A DNA stretch of 64,000 nt from Streptomyces antibioticus (GCF_002019855.1 NZ_CM007717.1:7139750-7203749); one strand, 5' to 3'. Positions 23,671 to 32,496 are shown, numbered from the stretch's first letter. Notes: generated from the sequence alone by a model not told the origin. Numbers and translations: made by a program.

Positions 23671-23830
23671 TCTCTCCGAGGTGGTGGTCACACGCTGCCA
23701 TCGCCGTATGGCGCAGTCAAGACCCCAGGCCGCGAGCGGTCCGATCGTTCATCGGGGGTGAGACGCCCAAGGGATCACCGGGTATCGTTCAGTGCACCGA
23801 CGAAATCTCTCACCATGCCGAGGAGCGCAC

Positions 23831-24298
23831 ATGGCCGCCGTGGACCTCACCAGCCACCCCGGGCACCTGGCCCGGCGGCTCCAGCAGGCCCACTACCTGC
23901 TGTGGAACGCGATGGTCTCCGAGGAGATCACCTCGCCCCAGTTCGCGGTCCTCAACGCGCTCGTCGCGGAGCGGGACCTCGACCAGCGCACGGTGGGGGA
24001 GCGGGTGGGCCTCGACCGCTCCACCGTCGCCGAGGTGATCAGCCGGCTCATCCGGCGGGGCCTGCTCGACAAGGTCCGCGACCCGGAGGACGGCCGCCGC
24101 TATCTGCTCGCGCTGACCGACGAGGGGCTGCGTACCCACCGCCGACTGACCGTGCGCACCGCCCGGATGAACCAGGTGTTCCTCTCCCCGCTCTCGGCCG
24201 ACGAGCAGACCCTGTTCCTGGACCTCATCCGCCGGGTCGCGGACGCGGCGGAGGGGCTGCGCAACCCGGGGGAACCGGTCGTCACGCGGCAGCCCTGA
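23831..24298 (+). CDS. pcaV: PcaV-type MarR repressor of the pca operon
   Basis: 155 residues. MarR winged helix: recognition segment VGLDRSTVAEVISRLIRRGLL and wing DPEDGRRYLLALTDEG. Residue 15 is Arg (LARRLQQAHYLLW), matching the Arg15 that PcaV uses to hold protocatechuate. Start ATG at 23831 has AGGAG 5 nt upstream; a TATCGT -10-like hexamer lies at 23783-23788. It is divergent from pcaI, with the TAATCAG palindrome between, and convergent with the DUF3048 gene. The protocatechuate-responsive repressor role follows from the family and position. Confidence 0.92.
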   Translation: MAAVDLTSHPGHLARRLQQAHYLLWNAMVSEEITSPQFAVLNALVAERDLDQRTVGERVGLDRSTVAEVISRLIRRGLLDKVRDPEDGRRYLLALTDEGLRTHRRLTVRTARMNQVFLSPLSADEQTLFLDLIRRVADAAEGLRNPGEPVVTRQP

Positions 24299-24321
24299 CG
24301 GGGGCGTCTCCTCGCGGGGCC

Positions 24322-25341
24322 TCAGGGCGCCTTCGCGTACACCACCCACACCTGGCCCTCGGCGAAGTCGACGGGCGTGCCGTCACCGGTCGTGAACCGG
24401 GTGCCGTCCAGCGAGGTCGGACGCGTCCACTGCACGTCGTACGAACGGCCCCCGCGCAGCACCTCCGCCCGCCCCGAGCCGACCGTCTCCGTGTACGGCG
24501 TGTTGTTGCCCAGGAAGTCCTGGAAGCCGGACCGGCGCACGGTCACGTACTGCACGACCACGGTGGCCGGCCCCAGCCGCTTGCCGTCGGTCGTCACGGC
24601 CGGGCGGCCGTCCATGGCGACGAGCCAGCGGTCCTGCCGCTCCGACCAGGTGAAGGTGAAACGGGCGGCCGGATAGCGCACGGTCCGCGTGGCCTTCGGC
24701 GTGCCGCCCCCGGGGGCCGGGCCGTACCGGAAACCGGTGGTCAGCCCGGCCGGGCCCGGCGGGGTGGGCAGCAGCCGGGCCGGGCGCAGATAGAGGTTGT
24801 GCGGGGCGGCCCGGCTCGTGCCCCGGTAGTAGGCGCCGGACACGTCCGACGGCGTCACGGGGTCCACGGGCGCCCGGTCGATCAGCGGCAGCAGCTTGCC
24901 CTGCGCGCCCGAGAACGCCAGCACCGGTTCCCGGAACTGTCCCAGCAGCTCCAGATCGGACTCCCGGGCGCTGCGCACCGGCCCGACGGACTTCGGCACG
25001 GCGGTCGCGTACACCGCCATCAGACGGCTCAGGCCGCCCTCGACCTGTTCGACGTAGACGATGTCCGCGGCGTCCAGGCCGGTGTGCGGCCGGGCGGCGG
25101 GGGCGTTGTCGATCTTCACGGCGAGCACCGGGCCGACGGCGGGGGTTTCCGTCGCGGTGGCCGTGGGCGTGCCGGTGGGCAGGGGCGTGGGGTTGGGGCT
25201 CGGCCGCCGGTCCGCGCCGCGGCTGTCGTCCGCCGACGGGGGACCGGAGGACGTGGAGCAGCCGGTCGCCGTCAGGCAGAGTGCCGCCGTGGCGGCCAGC
25301 ACCGCCGCCACGGCCCGTCTCGCGCGTCGCGTGTCCGCCAC
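24322..25341 (-). CDS. DUF3048 (YerB-like) lipoprotein
   Basis: 339 residues. Short Arg-rich N-terminus, hydrophobic stretch, and a lipobox-like TATGC with Cys28, so probably a lipoprotein. A Pro/Thr linker to about residue 65 follows. The DUF3048 core runs from VLAVKIDNAPAARPHTGLDAADIVYVEQVEGGLSRLMAVY to the C-terminus, including GPVRSARESDLELL. The domain occurs in cell-envelope lipoproteins of unknown function. I chose GTG at 25341 because it puts the lipobox at the normal distance; ATG at 25398 would give a longer, unusual leader. Divergent from the alcohol dehydrogenase gene. Confidence 0.85.
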   Translation of the reverse strand: MADTRRARRAVAAVLAATAALCLTATGCSTSSGPPSADDSRGADRRPSPNPTPLPTGTPTATATETPAVGPVLAVKIDNAPAARPHTGLDAADIVYVEQVEGGLSRLMAVYATAVPKSVGPVRSARESDLELLGQFREPVLAFSGAQGKLLPLIDRAPVDPVTPSDVSGAYYRGTSRAAPHNLYLRPARLLPTPPGPAGLTTGFRYGPAPGGGTPKATRTVRYPAARFTFTWSERQDRWLVAMDGRPAVTTDGKRLGPATVVVQYVTVRRSGFQDFLGNNTPYTETVGSGRAEVLRGGRSYDVQWTRPTSLDGTRFTTGDGTPVDFAEGQVWVVYAKAP

Positions 25342-25529
25342 CTTCGGTACCCCCGTTCCGTGACTTGATTGTGCGCTTGTCGGACTGGTGTGCGCCATGG
25401 CGGGGGGAGGCCGGTCGAGGGGCTGCCGTGATTCATGTCGTGGCGGCACGGGTACCCGGGCGACTGCCGGGACCCGGGATCCCCGGACCCACCGGGCGGA
25501 CCGGTGCCCCGTGGAGGGAGCGCGACACC

Positions 25530-26720
25530 ATGAAGGCAGTGACCTGGCAGGGGAAGCGGGACGTCCGCGTGGAGACCGTGCCCGATCCGGAGATCCAGGA
25601 GCCGACGGACATCGTCATCCGCATCACGTCCACCGGGCTCTGCGGCTCCGACCTGCATCTCTACGAAGTGCTCACCCCCTTCATGACCCCGGGCGACATC
25701 CTCGGACACGAACCCATGGGCATCGTCGAGGAGGTCGGCGCCGGCGTTCCCGACCTGATGGCGGGCGACCGGGTCGTGGTGCCCTTCCAGATCGCCTGCG
25801 GCAACTGCTGGATGTGCCTCAACTCGCTGCCCACCCAGTGCGAGACCACCCAGGTCACCGGCGAGGGCATGGGCGCCGCCCTGTTCGGCTACACCCGGCT
25901 GTACGGCGCGGTGCCGGGCGCCCAGGCCGAGTATCTACGGGTGCCGCAGGCGCAGTTCGGCCCGATCAAGGTCCCCGAGGGGCCGCCCGACGACCGGTTC
26001 GTCTACCTCTCCGACGTGCTGCCCACCGCCTGGCAGGCCGTCGCCTACGCGGACGTCCCCGAGGGCGGCACCGTGGCCGTGCTCGGCCTCGGCCCCATCG
26101 GTGACATGGCCTGCCGGGTCGCCCTGGCGCGCGGCGCGGGCCGGGTGTTCGGGGTGGACCTGGTGGACGAGCGGCTGCTGCGGGCCCGGGGGCGCGGGGT
26201 GGAGACGTTCGACCTGCGCGGCTTCGACAGCGAGAAGGAACTCGTGGAGGCCGTCCGGGACGAGACCGACGGGCGCGGACCCGACGCCGTGATCGACGCC
26301 GTCGGCACCGAGGCGCACGGCAGCGCGGCCGCCAGGCTGGTCCAGAACACCGCCGCGATGCTGCCGCGCCAGATCAGCGGCCCGCTCGCGGAACGCTTCA
26401 GCGTCGACCGCCTCGCCGCCCTCTACATGGCCATCGACATGGTGCGCCGCGGCGGCACCCTGTCCCTGGTCGGCGTCTACGGCGGGATGACCGACCCGCT
26501 GCCGATGCTCACCCTGTTCGACAAGCAGCTCCAGATCCGCATGGGCCAGGCCAACGTCCGCCGCTGGAGCGACGACATCGTGCCCTACCTCACCGATGAC
26601 GACCCGCTCGGCGTCGACGACTTCGCCACGCACCGGCTGCCGCTGAGCGAGGCGCCGCACGCGTACGAGATGTTCCAGCACAAGCAGGACGGCGCGGTGA
26701 AGATCCTCATGACCCCCTGA
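25530..26720 (+). CDS. Zinc-dependent alcohol dehydrogenase (glutathione-independent formaldehyde dehydrogenase-like)
   Basis: 396 residues, medium-chain dehydrogenase. Catalytic zinc ligands lie in GLCGSDLHLYE and LGHEPMG. The structural zinc Cys cluster is ACGNCWMCLNSLPTQC. The nucleotide-binding motif is LGLGPIGDMACRVA. The long insert between (ALFGYTRLYGAVPGAQAEYLRVP) and the C-terminal RMGQANVRRWSDDIVPYL resemble the glutathione-independent formaldehyde dehydrogenase/threonine dehydrogenase-like branch. Start ATG at 25530 has GGAGGGAG about 10 nt upstream. It ends one base before the convergent ligase gene. The true substrate is uncertain. Confidence 0.85.
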   Translation: MKAVTWQGKRDVRVETVPDPEIQEPTDIVIRITSTGLCGSDLHLYEVLTPFMTPGDILGHEPMGIVEEVGAGVPDLMAGDRVVVPFQIACGNCWMCLNSLPTQCETTQVTGEGMGAALFGYTRLYGAVPGAQAEYLRVPQAQFGPIKVPEGPPDDRFVYLSDVLPTAWQAVAYADVPEGGTVAVLGLGPIGDMACRVALARGAGRVFGVDLVDERLLRARGRGVETFDLRGFDSEKELVEAVRDETDGRGPDAVIDAVGTEAHGSAAARLVQNTAAMLPRQISGPLAERFSVDRLAALYMAIDMVRRGGTLSLVGVYGGMTDPLPMLTLFDKQLQIRMGQANVRRWSDDIVPYLTDDDPLGVDDFATHRLPLSEAPHAYEMFQHKQDGAVKILMTP

Positions 26721-27806
26721 TCAGGGCGCCGGCGCCGCGGGCGGAGTGCCGAGGATCTCGGCGAGGTCGTAACGCACCGGCTCCTCCAGTTGCGCGTACG
26801 TGCAGCTCTCCGGCGTACGGTCCGGGCGCCAGCGGCGGAACCGGGCCGTGTGCCGGAAGCGGGCGCCGTTCTCCATATGGTCGTAGGCCACCTCGGCCAC
26901 CCGCTCCGGCCGCAACGGCACCCACGACAGGTCCTTCTTCCCCGACCACCGGCTCGGCGCCCCCGGCAGCCGGGCGCTCTCATGGGCGGCCTCGTCGGCC
27001 CAGGCGCCCCACGGATGCCCGGAGACATCCTCCATCCGCAACGGCTCCAGCTCCTCCACCAGCTCCGCCCGCCGCTTCATGGTGAACGCCGCCGCGACCC
27101 CGACGTGCTGAAGGGCGCCGCGGTCGTCGTACAGCCCGAGCAGCAGCGAGCCGATGACCGGCCCGCTCTTGTGGAGGCGGTACCCGGCGACGACCACGTC
27201 CGCGGTGCGCTCGTGCTTGACCTTGAACATGGCGCGCTCGTCCTGGAGATAACGCAGCGTGAGCGGCTTGGCGATGACCCCGTCCAGACCCGCGCCTTCG
27301 TACTCCTCGAACCAGCGCCGCGCGATCTCGACATCCGTCGTCGCCGGCGCCAGATGCACGGGCGGCGTCACCCCGCGCAACGCCGCGGCGAGCAGCTCGC
27401 GCCGCTCGGCCAACGGCACGTCGACCAGGGAACTGTCCTCCAGCGCGAGCAGATCGAACGCCACGAAGGACGCCGGCGTCCGCTCGGCGAGCGTCCGCAC
27501 CCGCGAGGCCGCCGGATGGATCCGCTCCGTCAGCGCGTCGAAGTCCAGCCGCCCCTCCCGCGCGATCACGATCTCCCCGTCCAGCACACACCGCTCCGGC
27601 ACCCGCCCGAGCAACGCCTCCACCAACTCCGGAAAATACCTGGTCAACGACTTCCCGGTCCGACTCCCCAGCTCGACCTCACCCCCGTCCCGAAACACGA
27701 GCGCCCGAAACCCGTCCCACTTCGCCTCGTACTGCATCCCCTCCGGAATCACCGCCACGGACTTGGCGAGCATCGGCTTGACGGGCGGCATGACCGGGAG
27801 ATCCAT
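26721..27806 (-). CDS. ligC: ATP-dependent DNA ligase, LigC type
   Basis: 361 residues. Adenylation motif I is EAKWDGFR with nucleophilic K29. The nucleotidyltransferase domain continues with DGEIV, SFVAFDLLAL and EGAGLDGVIAKPL. An OB-fold domain (about 215-345) ends near RFRHTARFRRWRPDR. No nuclease or polymerase domain is fused, so this is the stand-alone LigC class rather than LigD. It is divergent from a stand-alone polymerase-domain gene 74 bp away, the same pairing that in mycobacteria links LigC with Prim-PolC in base-excision/end repair. No Ku gene is in the window. Confidence 0.9.
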   Translation of the reverse strand: MDLPVMPPVKPMLAKSVAVIPEGMQYEAKWDGFRALVFRDGGEVELGSRTGKSLTRYFPELVEALLGRVPERCVLDGEIVIAREGRLDFDALTERIHPAASRVRTLAERTPASFVAFDLLALEDSSLVDVPLAERRELLAAALRGVTPPVHLAPATTDVEIARRWFEEYEGAGLDGVIAKPLTLRYLQDERAMFKVKHERTADVVVAGYRLHKSGPVIGSLLLGLYDDRGALQHVGVAAAFTMKRRAELVEELEPLRMEDVSGHPWGAWADEAAHESARLPGAPSRWSGKKDLSWVPLRPERVAEVAYDHMENGARFRHTARFRRWRPDRTPESCTYAQLEEPVRYDLAEILGTPPAAPAP

Positions 27807-27867
27807 AGTGCGATTCTGCGCCCCCGCCTACCGGATCGCCCGGTATGCGTGCTTTCGGGGTTGCGCC

Positions 27868-27881
27868 TAGCGTGGCTCGCA
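27868..27881 (+). promoter_or_regulatory. Leaderless promoter of the PolDom gene
   Basis: TAGCGT at 27868-27873 lies 7 nt before the ATG at 27881, with no Shine-Dalgarno sequence; the message probably starts at the A of ATG. Confidence 0.5.
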
Positions 27882-28897
27882 TGGGTGATGCGGTGGAGTT
27901 GGAGGTGGGGGGACGGACGGTGCGGCTGTCCAGTCCCGGCAAGGTCTTCTTTCCGGAGCGGGGGTTCACCAAGCTGGACGTCGCCCGCTACTACCAGGCC
28001 GTCGCGCCCGGCATTCTGCGTGCCCTGCGCGACCGGCCCACCACCCTGGAGCGCTACCCCGACGGGGTGAGCGGGGAGTCGTTCTTCCAGAAGCGGGCGC
28101 CGAAGAACATGCCCGACTGGATCCCGACCGCTCACATCACCTTCCCCAGCGGCCGCAGCGCCGACGAGATGTGCCCGACCGAGGAGGCGGCCGTGCTGTG
28201 GGCCGCGCAGTTCGGGACGCTCACCTTCCACCCCTGGCCGGTGCGCCGCGACGACGTCGACAGTCCCGACGAACTCCGTATCGACCTCGACCCGCAGCCC
28301 GGCACGGACTATGACGACGCGGTCCGCGCGGCCCACGAACTGCGCGCCGTACTCGACGAGTTCGGCGGTCTGCGCGGCTGGCCCAAGACCTCCGGCGGGC
28401 GTGGGCTGCATGTCTTCGTGCCGATCGAGCCCCGCTGGACCTTCACCCAGGTGCGCCGCGCCGCGATCGCCGTCGGCCGCGAGATGGAACGGCGCATGCC
28501 GGACCAGGTCACGATCAAGTGGTGGAAGGAGGAACGGGGCGAGCGGATTTTCATCGACTACAACCAGACCGCCCGTGACCGGACCATCGCCTCCGCCTAC
28601 TCCGTGCGGCCTCGCCCGAACGCGCCCGTCTCGGCGCCCCTGCGCTGGGAGGAGGTGGGGGTGGCGCATCCCGCTGACTTCGACATCGCGACCATGCCCG
28701 CCCGGTTCGCCGAACTCGGGGACGTCCACGCGGACATGGACGATCACGCCTTCTCCCTCGACGCCCTCCTCGAACTGGCCCGCCGCGACGAACACGAGCA
28801 CGGGCTGGGCGACCTGCCGTATCCGCCGGAGTACCCGAAGATGCCGGGCGAGCCGAAACGGGTCCAGCCGAGCCGGGCGAAGAAGGGGGAGGCATAG
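27881..28897 (+). CDS. LigD-like primase/polymerase domain protein (Prim-PolC type)
   Basis: 338 residues, archaeo-eukaryotic primase-type polymerase. The metal-binding Asp pair is in ELRIDLDP (D135, D137). Other family landmarks are FFQKRAPKNMPDW, TSGGRGLHVFVPI and IFIDYNQTARDRTIASAYSVRP. The chain is a stand-alone PolDom, without ligase or nuclease fusion. It probably fills short gaps, preferring ribonucleotides, before LigC seals. ATG at 27881 is probably leaderless. A longer upstream start (27845) lacks a ribosome site. Divergent with ligC, so both may answer the same signal. Confidence 0.9.
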   Translation: MGDAVELEVGGRTVRLSSPGKVFFPERGFTKLDVARYYQAVAPGILRALRDRPTTLERYPDGVSGESFFQKRAPKNMPDWIPTAHITFPSGRSADEMCPTEEAAVLWAAQFGTLTFHPWPVRRDDVDSPDELRIDLDPQPGTDYDDAVRAAHELRAVLDEFGGLRGWPKTSGGRGLHVFVPIEPRWTFTQVRRAAIAVGREMERRMPDQVTIKWWKEERGERIFIDYNQTARDRTIASAYSVRPRPNAPVSAPLRWEEVGVAHPADFDIATMPARFAELGDVHADMDDHAFSLDALLELARRDEHEHGLGDLPYPPEYPKMPGEPKRVQPSRAKKGEA

Positions 28898-28957
28898 GGG
28901 ATGCCCCAGGGGGCGCGGACTGGGGCGACTGGGCGTTTTCACCTGGCCTCGCGGAGT

Positions 28958-28963
28958 TATCCT
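28958..28963 (+). promoter_or_regulatory. Candidate -10 of the LacI gene
   Basis: TATCCT at 28958-28963 with TTTTCA at 28936-28941, 16 nt spacer. About 25 nt of leader would include the GAGGAGG ribosome site before GTG 28994. Confidence 0.4.
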
Positions 28964-28993
28964 GTCCCGCATCCACCGAGGAGGAGCCCCGTC

Positions 28994-30019
28994 GTGACCG
29001 AGACCGCGCCACGCCCCACCCTGGAGGCCGTGGCCGCGCGGGCCGGTGTCTCCCGGGCCACCGCCTCACGGGTCGTCAACGGCGGCGACGGCGTCCGCGA
29101 GCCGCTCGTCGAGCGGGTGCGGCAGGCCGTCGAGGAACTGGGGTACGTGCCCAACCAGGCCGCACGCAGCCTGGTGACGCGACGCCACGACGCGGTCGCC
29201 GTCGTCATCGCCGAACCCGAGACCCGGGTCTTCGCCGACCCCTTCTTCGCCCTCCAGCTCCGCGGCATCAGCAAGGAGCTGACGGCCCACGACAACCAAC
29301 TCGTGCTGCTGCTCACCGAGGGCCGGGACGACCACGCGCGCGTGGCCCGCTATCTCGCCGGCGGCCATGTCGACGGCGCGCTGGTGTTCTCCCTGCACCT
29401 CGACGACCCGCTGCCCGGTCTGATCCGCGGCGCCGGCATCCCGACCGTGTTCGGCGGCCGGCCGGACTGGCACGGGGGCCCCGAGGCCGCGGTGTACGTC
29501 GACAGTGACAACCGCGGCGGCGCCCGCGCGGCCGTCCGCCATCTCGCCGGCCTCGGCCGGACCCGGATCGCGCACATCACCGGACCCCTCGACCAGACCT
29601 CCGCCGCGGACCGGCTCCAGGGGTTCCGGGACGTACGGGGCGACGCCGATCCGCATCTCGTCGCGGAGAGCGACTTCACGCCGGGCGGCGGTGAGCGGGC
29701 GATGCGGGAACTCCTCGCCCGCCGGCCCGACCTGGACGCCGTCTTCGCGGCCAACGACCTCGCCGCGTCCGGCGCCCTGCGGGTGCTGCGCGAGCAGGGG
29801 CGCCGGGTGCCCGAGGACGTCGCCGTCGTCGGCTTCGACGACATGCTGCCCGTCGCCGAGGGCACCGACCCGCCGCTGACCACGGTGCGTCAGGACATCG
29901 AGGAGATGGGCCGGATCATGGCCCGGCTGCTGCTGCGCCGCCTCGACCCGAACGCCACCGACGACCCGCCGGCCGGTCTCGTCCTGCCGACCACCCTGGT
30001 GCGCCGCGCCTCGGCCTGA
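28994..30019 (+). CDS. LacI-family transcriptional regulator (orphan)
   Basis: 341 residues. LacI HTH plus hinge at residues 8-58: TLEAVAARAGVSRATASRVVNG and VREPLVERVRQAVEELGYVPNQAARSL. A periplasmic-binding-protein-like ligand domain follows, with the dimer-core segment AVFAANDLAASGALRVL and VAVVGFDDMLP. The start is GTG at 28994 with GAGGAGG 9 nt upstream; earlier frame residues are not conserved LacI sequence. No sugar transporter or glycosidase gene adjoins it, so its target must be elsewhere or itself. Convergent with the VOC gene. Confidence 0.9.
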   Translation: MTETAPRPTLEAVAARAGVSRATASRVVNGGDGVREPLVERVRQAVEELGYVPNQAARSLVTRRHDAVAVVIAEPETRVFADPFFALQLRGISKELTAHDNQLVLLLTEGRDDHARVARYLAGGHVDGALVFSLHLDDPLPGLIRGAGIPTVFGGRPDWHGGPEAAVYVDSDNRGGARAAVRHLAGLGRTRIAHITGPLDQTSAADRLQGFRDVRGDADPHLVAESDFTPGGGERAMRELLARRPDLDAVFAANDLAASGALRVLREQGRRVPEDVAVVGFDDMLPVAEGTDPPLTTVRQDIEEMGRIMARLLLRRLDPNATDDPPAGLVLPTTLVRRASA

Positions 30020-30050
30020 CCGCACCCCGGCCGGGCGCAGTCGCCCCGCG

Positions 30051-30845
30051 TCACGCCTGCTGCGGGCCCGCGCTCTTGATCACCGCGAAGCGTGCCCCGT
30101 ACGGGTCGGCCAGTCGGGCCAGCCGGCCCACGCTCTCCACGTCTGTGGCCGGCATCCGCACCGAGCCGCCCAGCTCCTGCGCCCGGGCCACGATCTCGTC
30201 CACGTCCGTGACCTCGAAGTACGGCAGCCAGTACGAGCCCGTGCGCGCCTCGACCGGATCGTCGGCCAGCGGGACGACCCCGCCGAACGCGGCGTCCTCA
30301 CCGAGGCCCGCCGGGTTGACGCTGGTGTAGGTGCCGCCGGGGAAGGCGACGGCGCACGTCTCCAGACCGAGCGTGGCCTGGTAGAAGGCGGCCGCGGCCG
30401 CGATGTCCGGCGTGTACAGCTCGACCCAGCACAGCGAACCGGGCTCGCCCACGACGTCCACGCCGTTGGTCCGCGCCGCCTGCCAGAGGCCGAACGACAC
30501 CCCTGCCTGATCGGCGAGGATCGCCATCGTGCCCTGCCCCATGACGTCCATCGGCGGGACCAGCACGCTGCCGTGCGCCTGCTCGGCCGTCTTGGCCGTG
30601 GCGTCCGCGTCCGGTGTCGCGAAGTACACCGTCCAGGACGGCGGGCCCTGCTCGGGGGTGGTCTGCATGCCGCCCGCCACGGTTCTGCCGTCCAGCCGGA
30701 AGAAGCCGTAGCCGCCGGCCTCGGGGCCCGCCGACTCGAACCGCCAGCCGAAGAGCGCGCCGTAGAAGGACGTCGCGCCGTCGATGTCCGGCGTGCCCAC
30801 GTCGATCCAGTTCGGAGCGCCGTCGACGAAACGGGTGGTGAGCAT
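30051..30845 (-). CDS. Two-domain VOC (glyoxalase-like) protein
   Basis: 264 residues made of two tandem VOC domains, one starting APNWIDVGTPDIDGATSFYGALFGW and the other LCWVELYTPDIAAAAAFYQATLGL. This double-module form is common in Streptomyces and resembles the bleomycin-resistance/27-kDa antigen Cfp30B group. Potential metal positions are not the full glyoxalase I set, so a binding or minor detoxification role is likelier than glyoxalase activity. Start ATG at 30845 has GAGGAGGG 5 nt upstream. Confidence 0.85.
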   Translation of the reverse strand: MLTTRFVDGAPNWIDVGTPDIDGATSFYGALFGWRFESAGPEAGGYGFFRLDGRTVAGGMQTTPEQGPPSWTVYFATPDADATAKTAEQAHGSVLVPPMDVMGQGTMAILADQAGVSFGLWQAARTNGVDVVGEPGSLCWVELYTPDIAAAAAFYQATLGLETCAVAFPGGTYTSVNPAGLGEDAAFGGVVPLADDPVEARTGSYWLPYFEVTDVDEIVARAQELGGSVRMPATDVESVGRLARLADPYGARFAVIKSAGPQQA

Positions 30846-31137
30846 CTGCGCCCTCCTCGGATGGGTCCCGTTGCCTGCCCTGTCGAGTCTGGCACCGCCC
30901 ACTGACAATCGCCGCCGGAGTGCGGCGCGCGGTGTGACGACGCGGCGCCTGGTGTCACGGCGCGCCGTCCGGATCATTCCGCGCGCCGCCGTGCGTCAGG
31001 GCCTACCGCGGGGCCACCATCGGACTGCCCGCCGTCGAACCACCGGCCGCACCGCCCGCACGGATGACCGACCACGCCGACCGCACGTATATGCGACGTT
31101 GATCGAACGTTTTTCGCCGCGCGGCACGATCCTCGGC

Positions 31138-31380
31138 ATGTACACGGACACGATCTCCACTCCCGACCTCGCCTGGCAGCGGGAGGCGCTGTGCGCGCAG
31201 ACCGGGGCGGACTTCTTCTTTCCCGAGCCGGGCAGTTCGGTGCGGGAGGCCAAGCGCATCTGCGGGATGTGCGAGATGCGCATGGCCTGCCTCGACTACG
31301 CCCTGGCCAACGACGAGCGTTTCGGCGTCTGGGGCGGCCTCTCCGAGAAGGAACGCCTCCAGCTACGACGCGCGCGCTGA
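31138..31380 (+). CDS. WhiB-family iron-sulfur regulator
   Basis: 80 residues. Four cluster-ligand Cys at C19, C42, C45 and C51 (LCAQTG...ICGMCEMRMAC), then the GVWGG turn at residues 63-67 and a short basic tail (LQLRRAR). This is the full Wbl architecture with a short C-terminus. Wbl proteins bind a 4Fe-4S cluster and act with the housekeeping sigma factor. It is not the longer WblC/WhiB7 type, which carries an AT-hook. By gene neighbourhood it may be the SCO6715 counterpart (memory, unverified). ATG at 31138 lacks an obvious ribosome site. Convergent with the desaturase gene. Confidence 0.92.
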   Translation: MYTDTISTPDLAWQREALCAQTGADFFFPEPGSSVREAKRICGMCEMRMACLDYALANDERFGVWGGLSEKERLQLRRAR

Positions 31381-31403
31381 CCCGGCCCGAGAACGCTCGC
31401 GCG

Positions 31404-32378
31404 TCAGCCGGCGGCGCGGGCCGCCATCCGGGCCTTGCGCGCGGCCAGCTTCTCGTCGAACTTCGAAGCCTCCGAGTCCAGGCCGCCCATGAACAGGCCC
31501 AGCTCGTCCTGCGCCTGCTGCCCCTCGGGGCCGAGGCCGTCGATGTCCATGACCTTGAGGTGGCGCAGCACCGGCTGGAGCACGTCGTCGTGGTGGATGC
31601 GCAGGTTGTAGACCTCGCCGATGGCCATCTGCGCGGCGAACCGCTCGAAGCCGGGCATGCCGTGGCCGGGCATGCGGAAGTTCACGACGACGTCCCGCAC
31701 GGCCTGCATGGTGAGGTCGGGGGCGAGCTGGAACGCGGCCTTGAGGAGGTTGCGGTAGAAGACCATGTGCAGGTTCTCGTCGGTCGCGATACGGGCCAGC
31801 ATGCGGTCGCAGACGGGGTCGCCGGACTGGTGGCCGGTGTTGCGGTGCGAGATGCGGGTGGCCAGCTCCTGGAAGGCGACGTAGGCGACCGAGTGCAGCA
31901 TCGAGTGGCGGTTGTCCGACTCGAAGCCCTCGCTCATGTGGGCCATGCGGAACGCTTCCAGCTTGTCCGGGTCCACCGCGCGCGAGGCGAGCAGATAGTC
32001 GCGCATGACGATGCCGTGCCGGCCCTCCTCCGCGGTCCAGCGGTGCACCCAGGTGCCCCAGGCGCCGTCCCGGCCGAAGAGGGACGCGATCTCGTGGTGG
32101 TAGCTCGGGAGGTTGTCCTCGGTGAGCAGGTTGACGACGAGCGCGATCCGGCCGATCTCGGTGACCTTCGACTGCTCCTTGTCCCAGGACTCGCCGTCCT
32201 CGAAGAGGCCGGGGAAGTTGCGGGCGTCGCTCCAGGGGACGTACTCGTGCGGCATCCAGTCCTTGGCGACCTTCAGATGCCGGTTGAGTTCGGTCTCGAC
32301 CACTTCCTCCAGCGCGTACAGCAGTTTGGCGTCGGTCCAGACGGCGGGGCTGCCGAGGTGCGGGGAGGTGATCGTCAC
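31404..32378 (-). CDS. Acyl-ACP desaturase (DesA-like)
   Basis: 324 residues, soluble ferritin-like di-iron enzyme that inserts a double bond in acyl-ACP. Di-iron ligand motifs are WTAEEGRHGIVM and IATDENLHMVFY; the plant/mycobacterial DesA features VETELNRHLKVAKDWMPHEYVPW and NLLTEDNLPSYH are present. The start is GTG at 32378 with GGAG 6 nt upstream. The promoter region holds a phased 15-bp operator array, so expression is probably tightly set by a TetR-type lipid sensor. Convergent with the WhiB gene. Confidence 0.92.
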   Translation of the reverse strand: MTITSPHLGSPAVWTDAKLLYALEEVVETELNRHLKVAKDWMPHEYVPWSDARNFPGLFEDGESWDKEQSKVTEIGRIALVVNLLTEDNLPSYHHEIASLFGRDGAWGTWVHRWTAEEGRHGIVMRDYLLASRAVDPDKLEAFRMAHMSEGFESDNRHSMLHSVAYVAFQELATRISHRNTGHQSGDPVCDRMLARIATDENLHMVFYRNLLKAAFQLAPDLTMQAVRDVVVNFRMPGHGMPGFERFAAQMAIGEVYNLRIHHDDVLQPVLRHLKVMDIDGLGPEGQQAQDELGLFMGGLDSEASKFDEKLAARKARMAARAAG

Positions 32379-32436
32379 GGGGTACTCCAGGGGACGCGAA
32401 ACGGAGCCGAACACTCCGGCGGGCGAGCGCCGGAAC

Positions 32437-32496
32437 TTACGGGATCGTAGGCTACGAATCCGTAGGTTACGAATCCGTAGGTTAAGGTCTCCGTAA
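32437..32496. repeat. 15-bp phased operator array upstream of the desaturase
   Basis: Three units at exact 15-bp spacing: TTACGGGATCGTAG (32437), CTACGAATCCGTAG (32452), TTACGAATCCGTAG (32467), with a degenerate fourth TTAAGGTCTCCGTAA (32482). Unit 2 is a perfect YTACG-N4-CGTAG palindrome. It spans 59-118 nt before the GTG and includes a possible -10 (TACGAT, minus strand). Confidence 0.8.

Noticed and set aside
28994..30019. LacI gene as regulator of a local sugar cluster
   Set aside because: No transporter or glycosidase lies next to it, so no local target can be supported.
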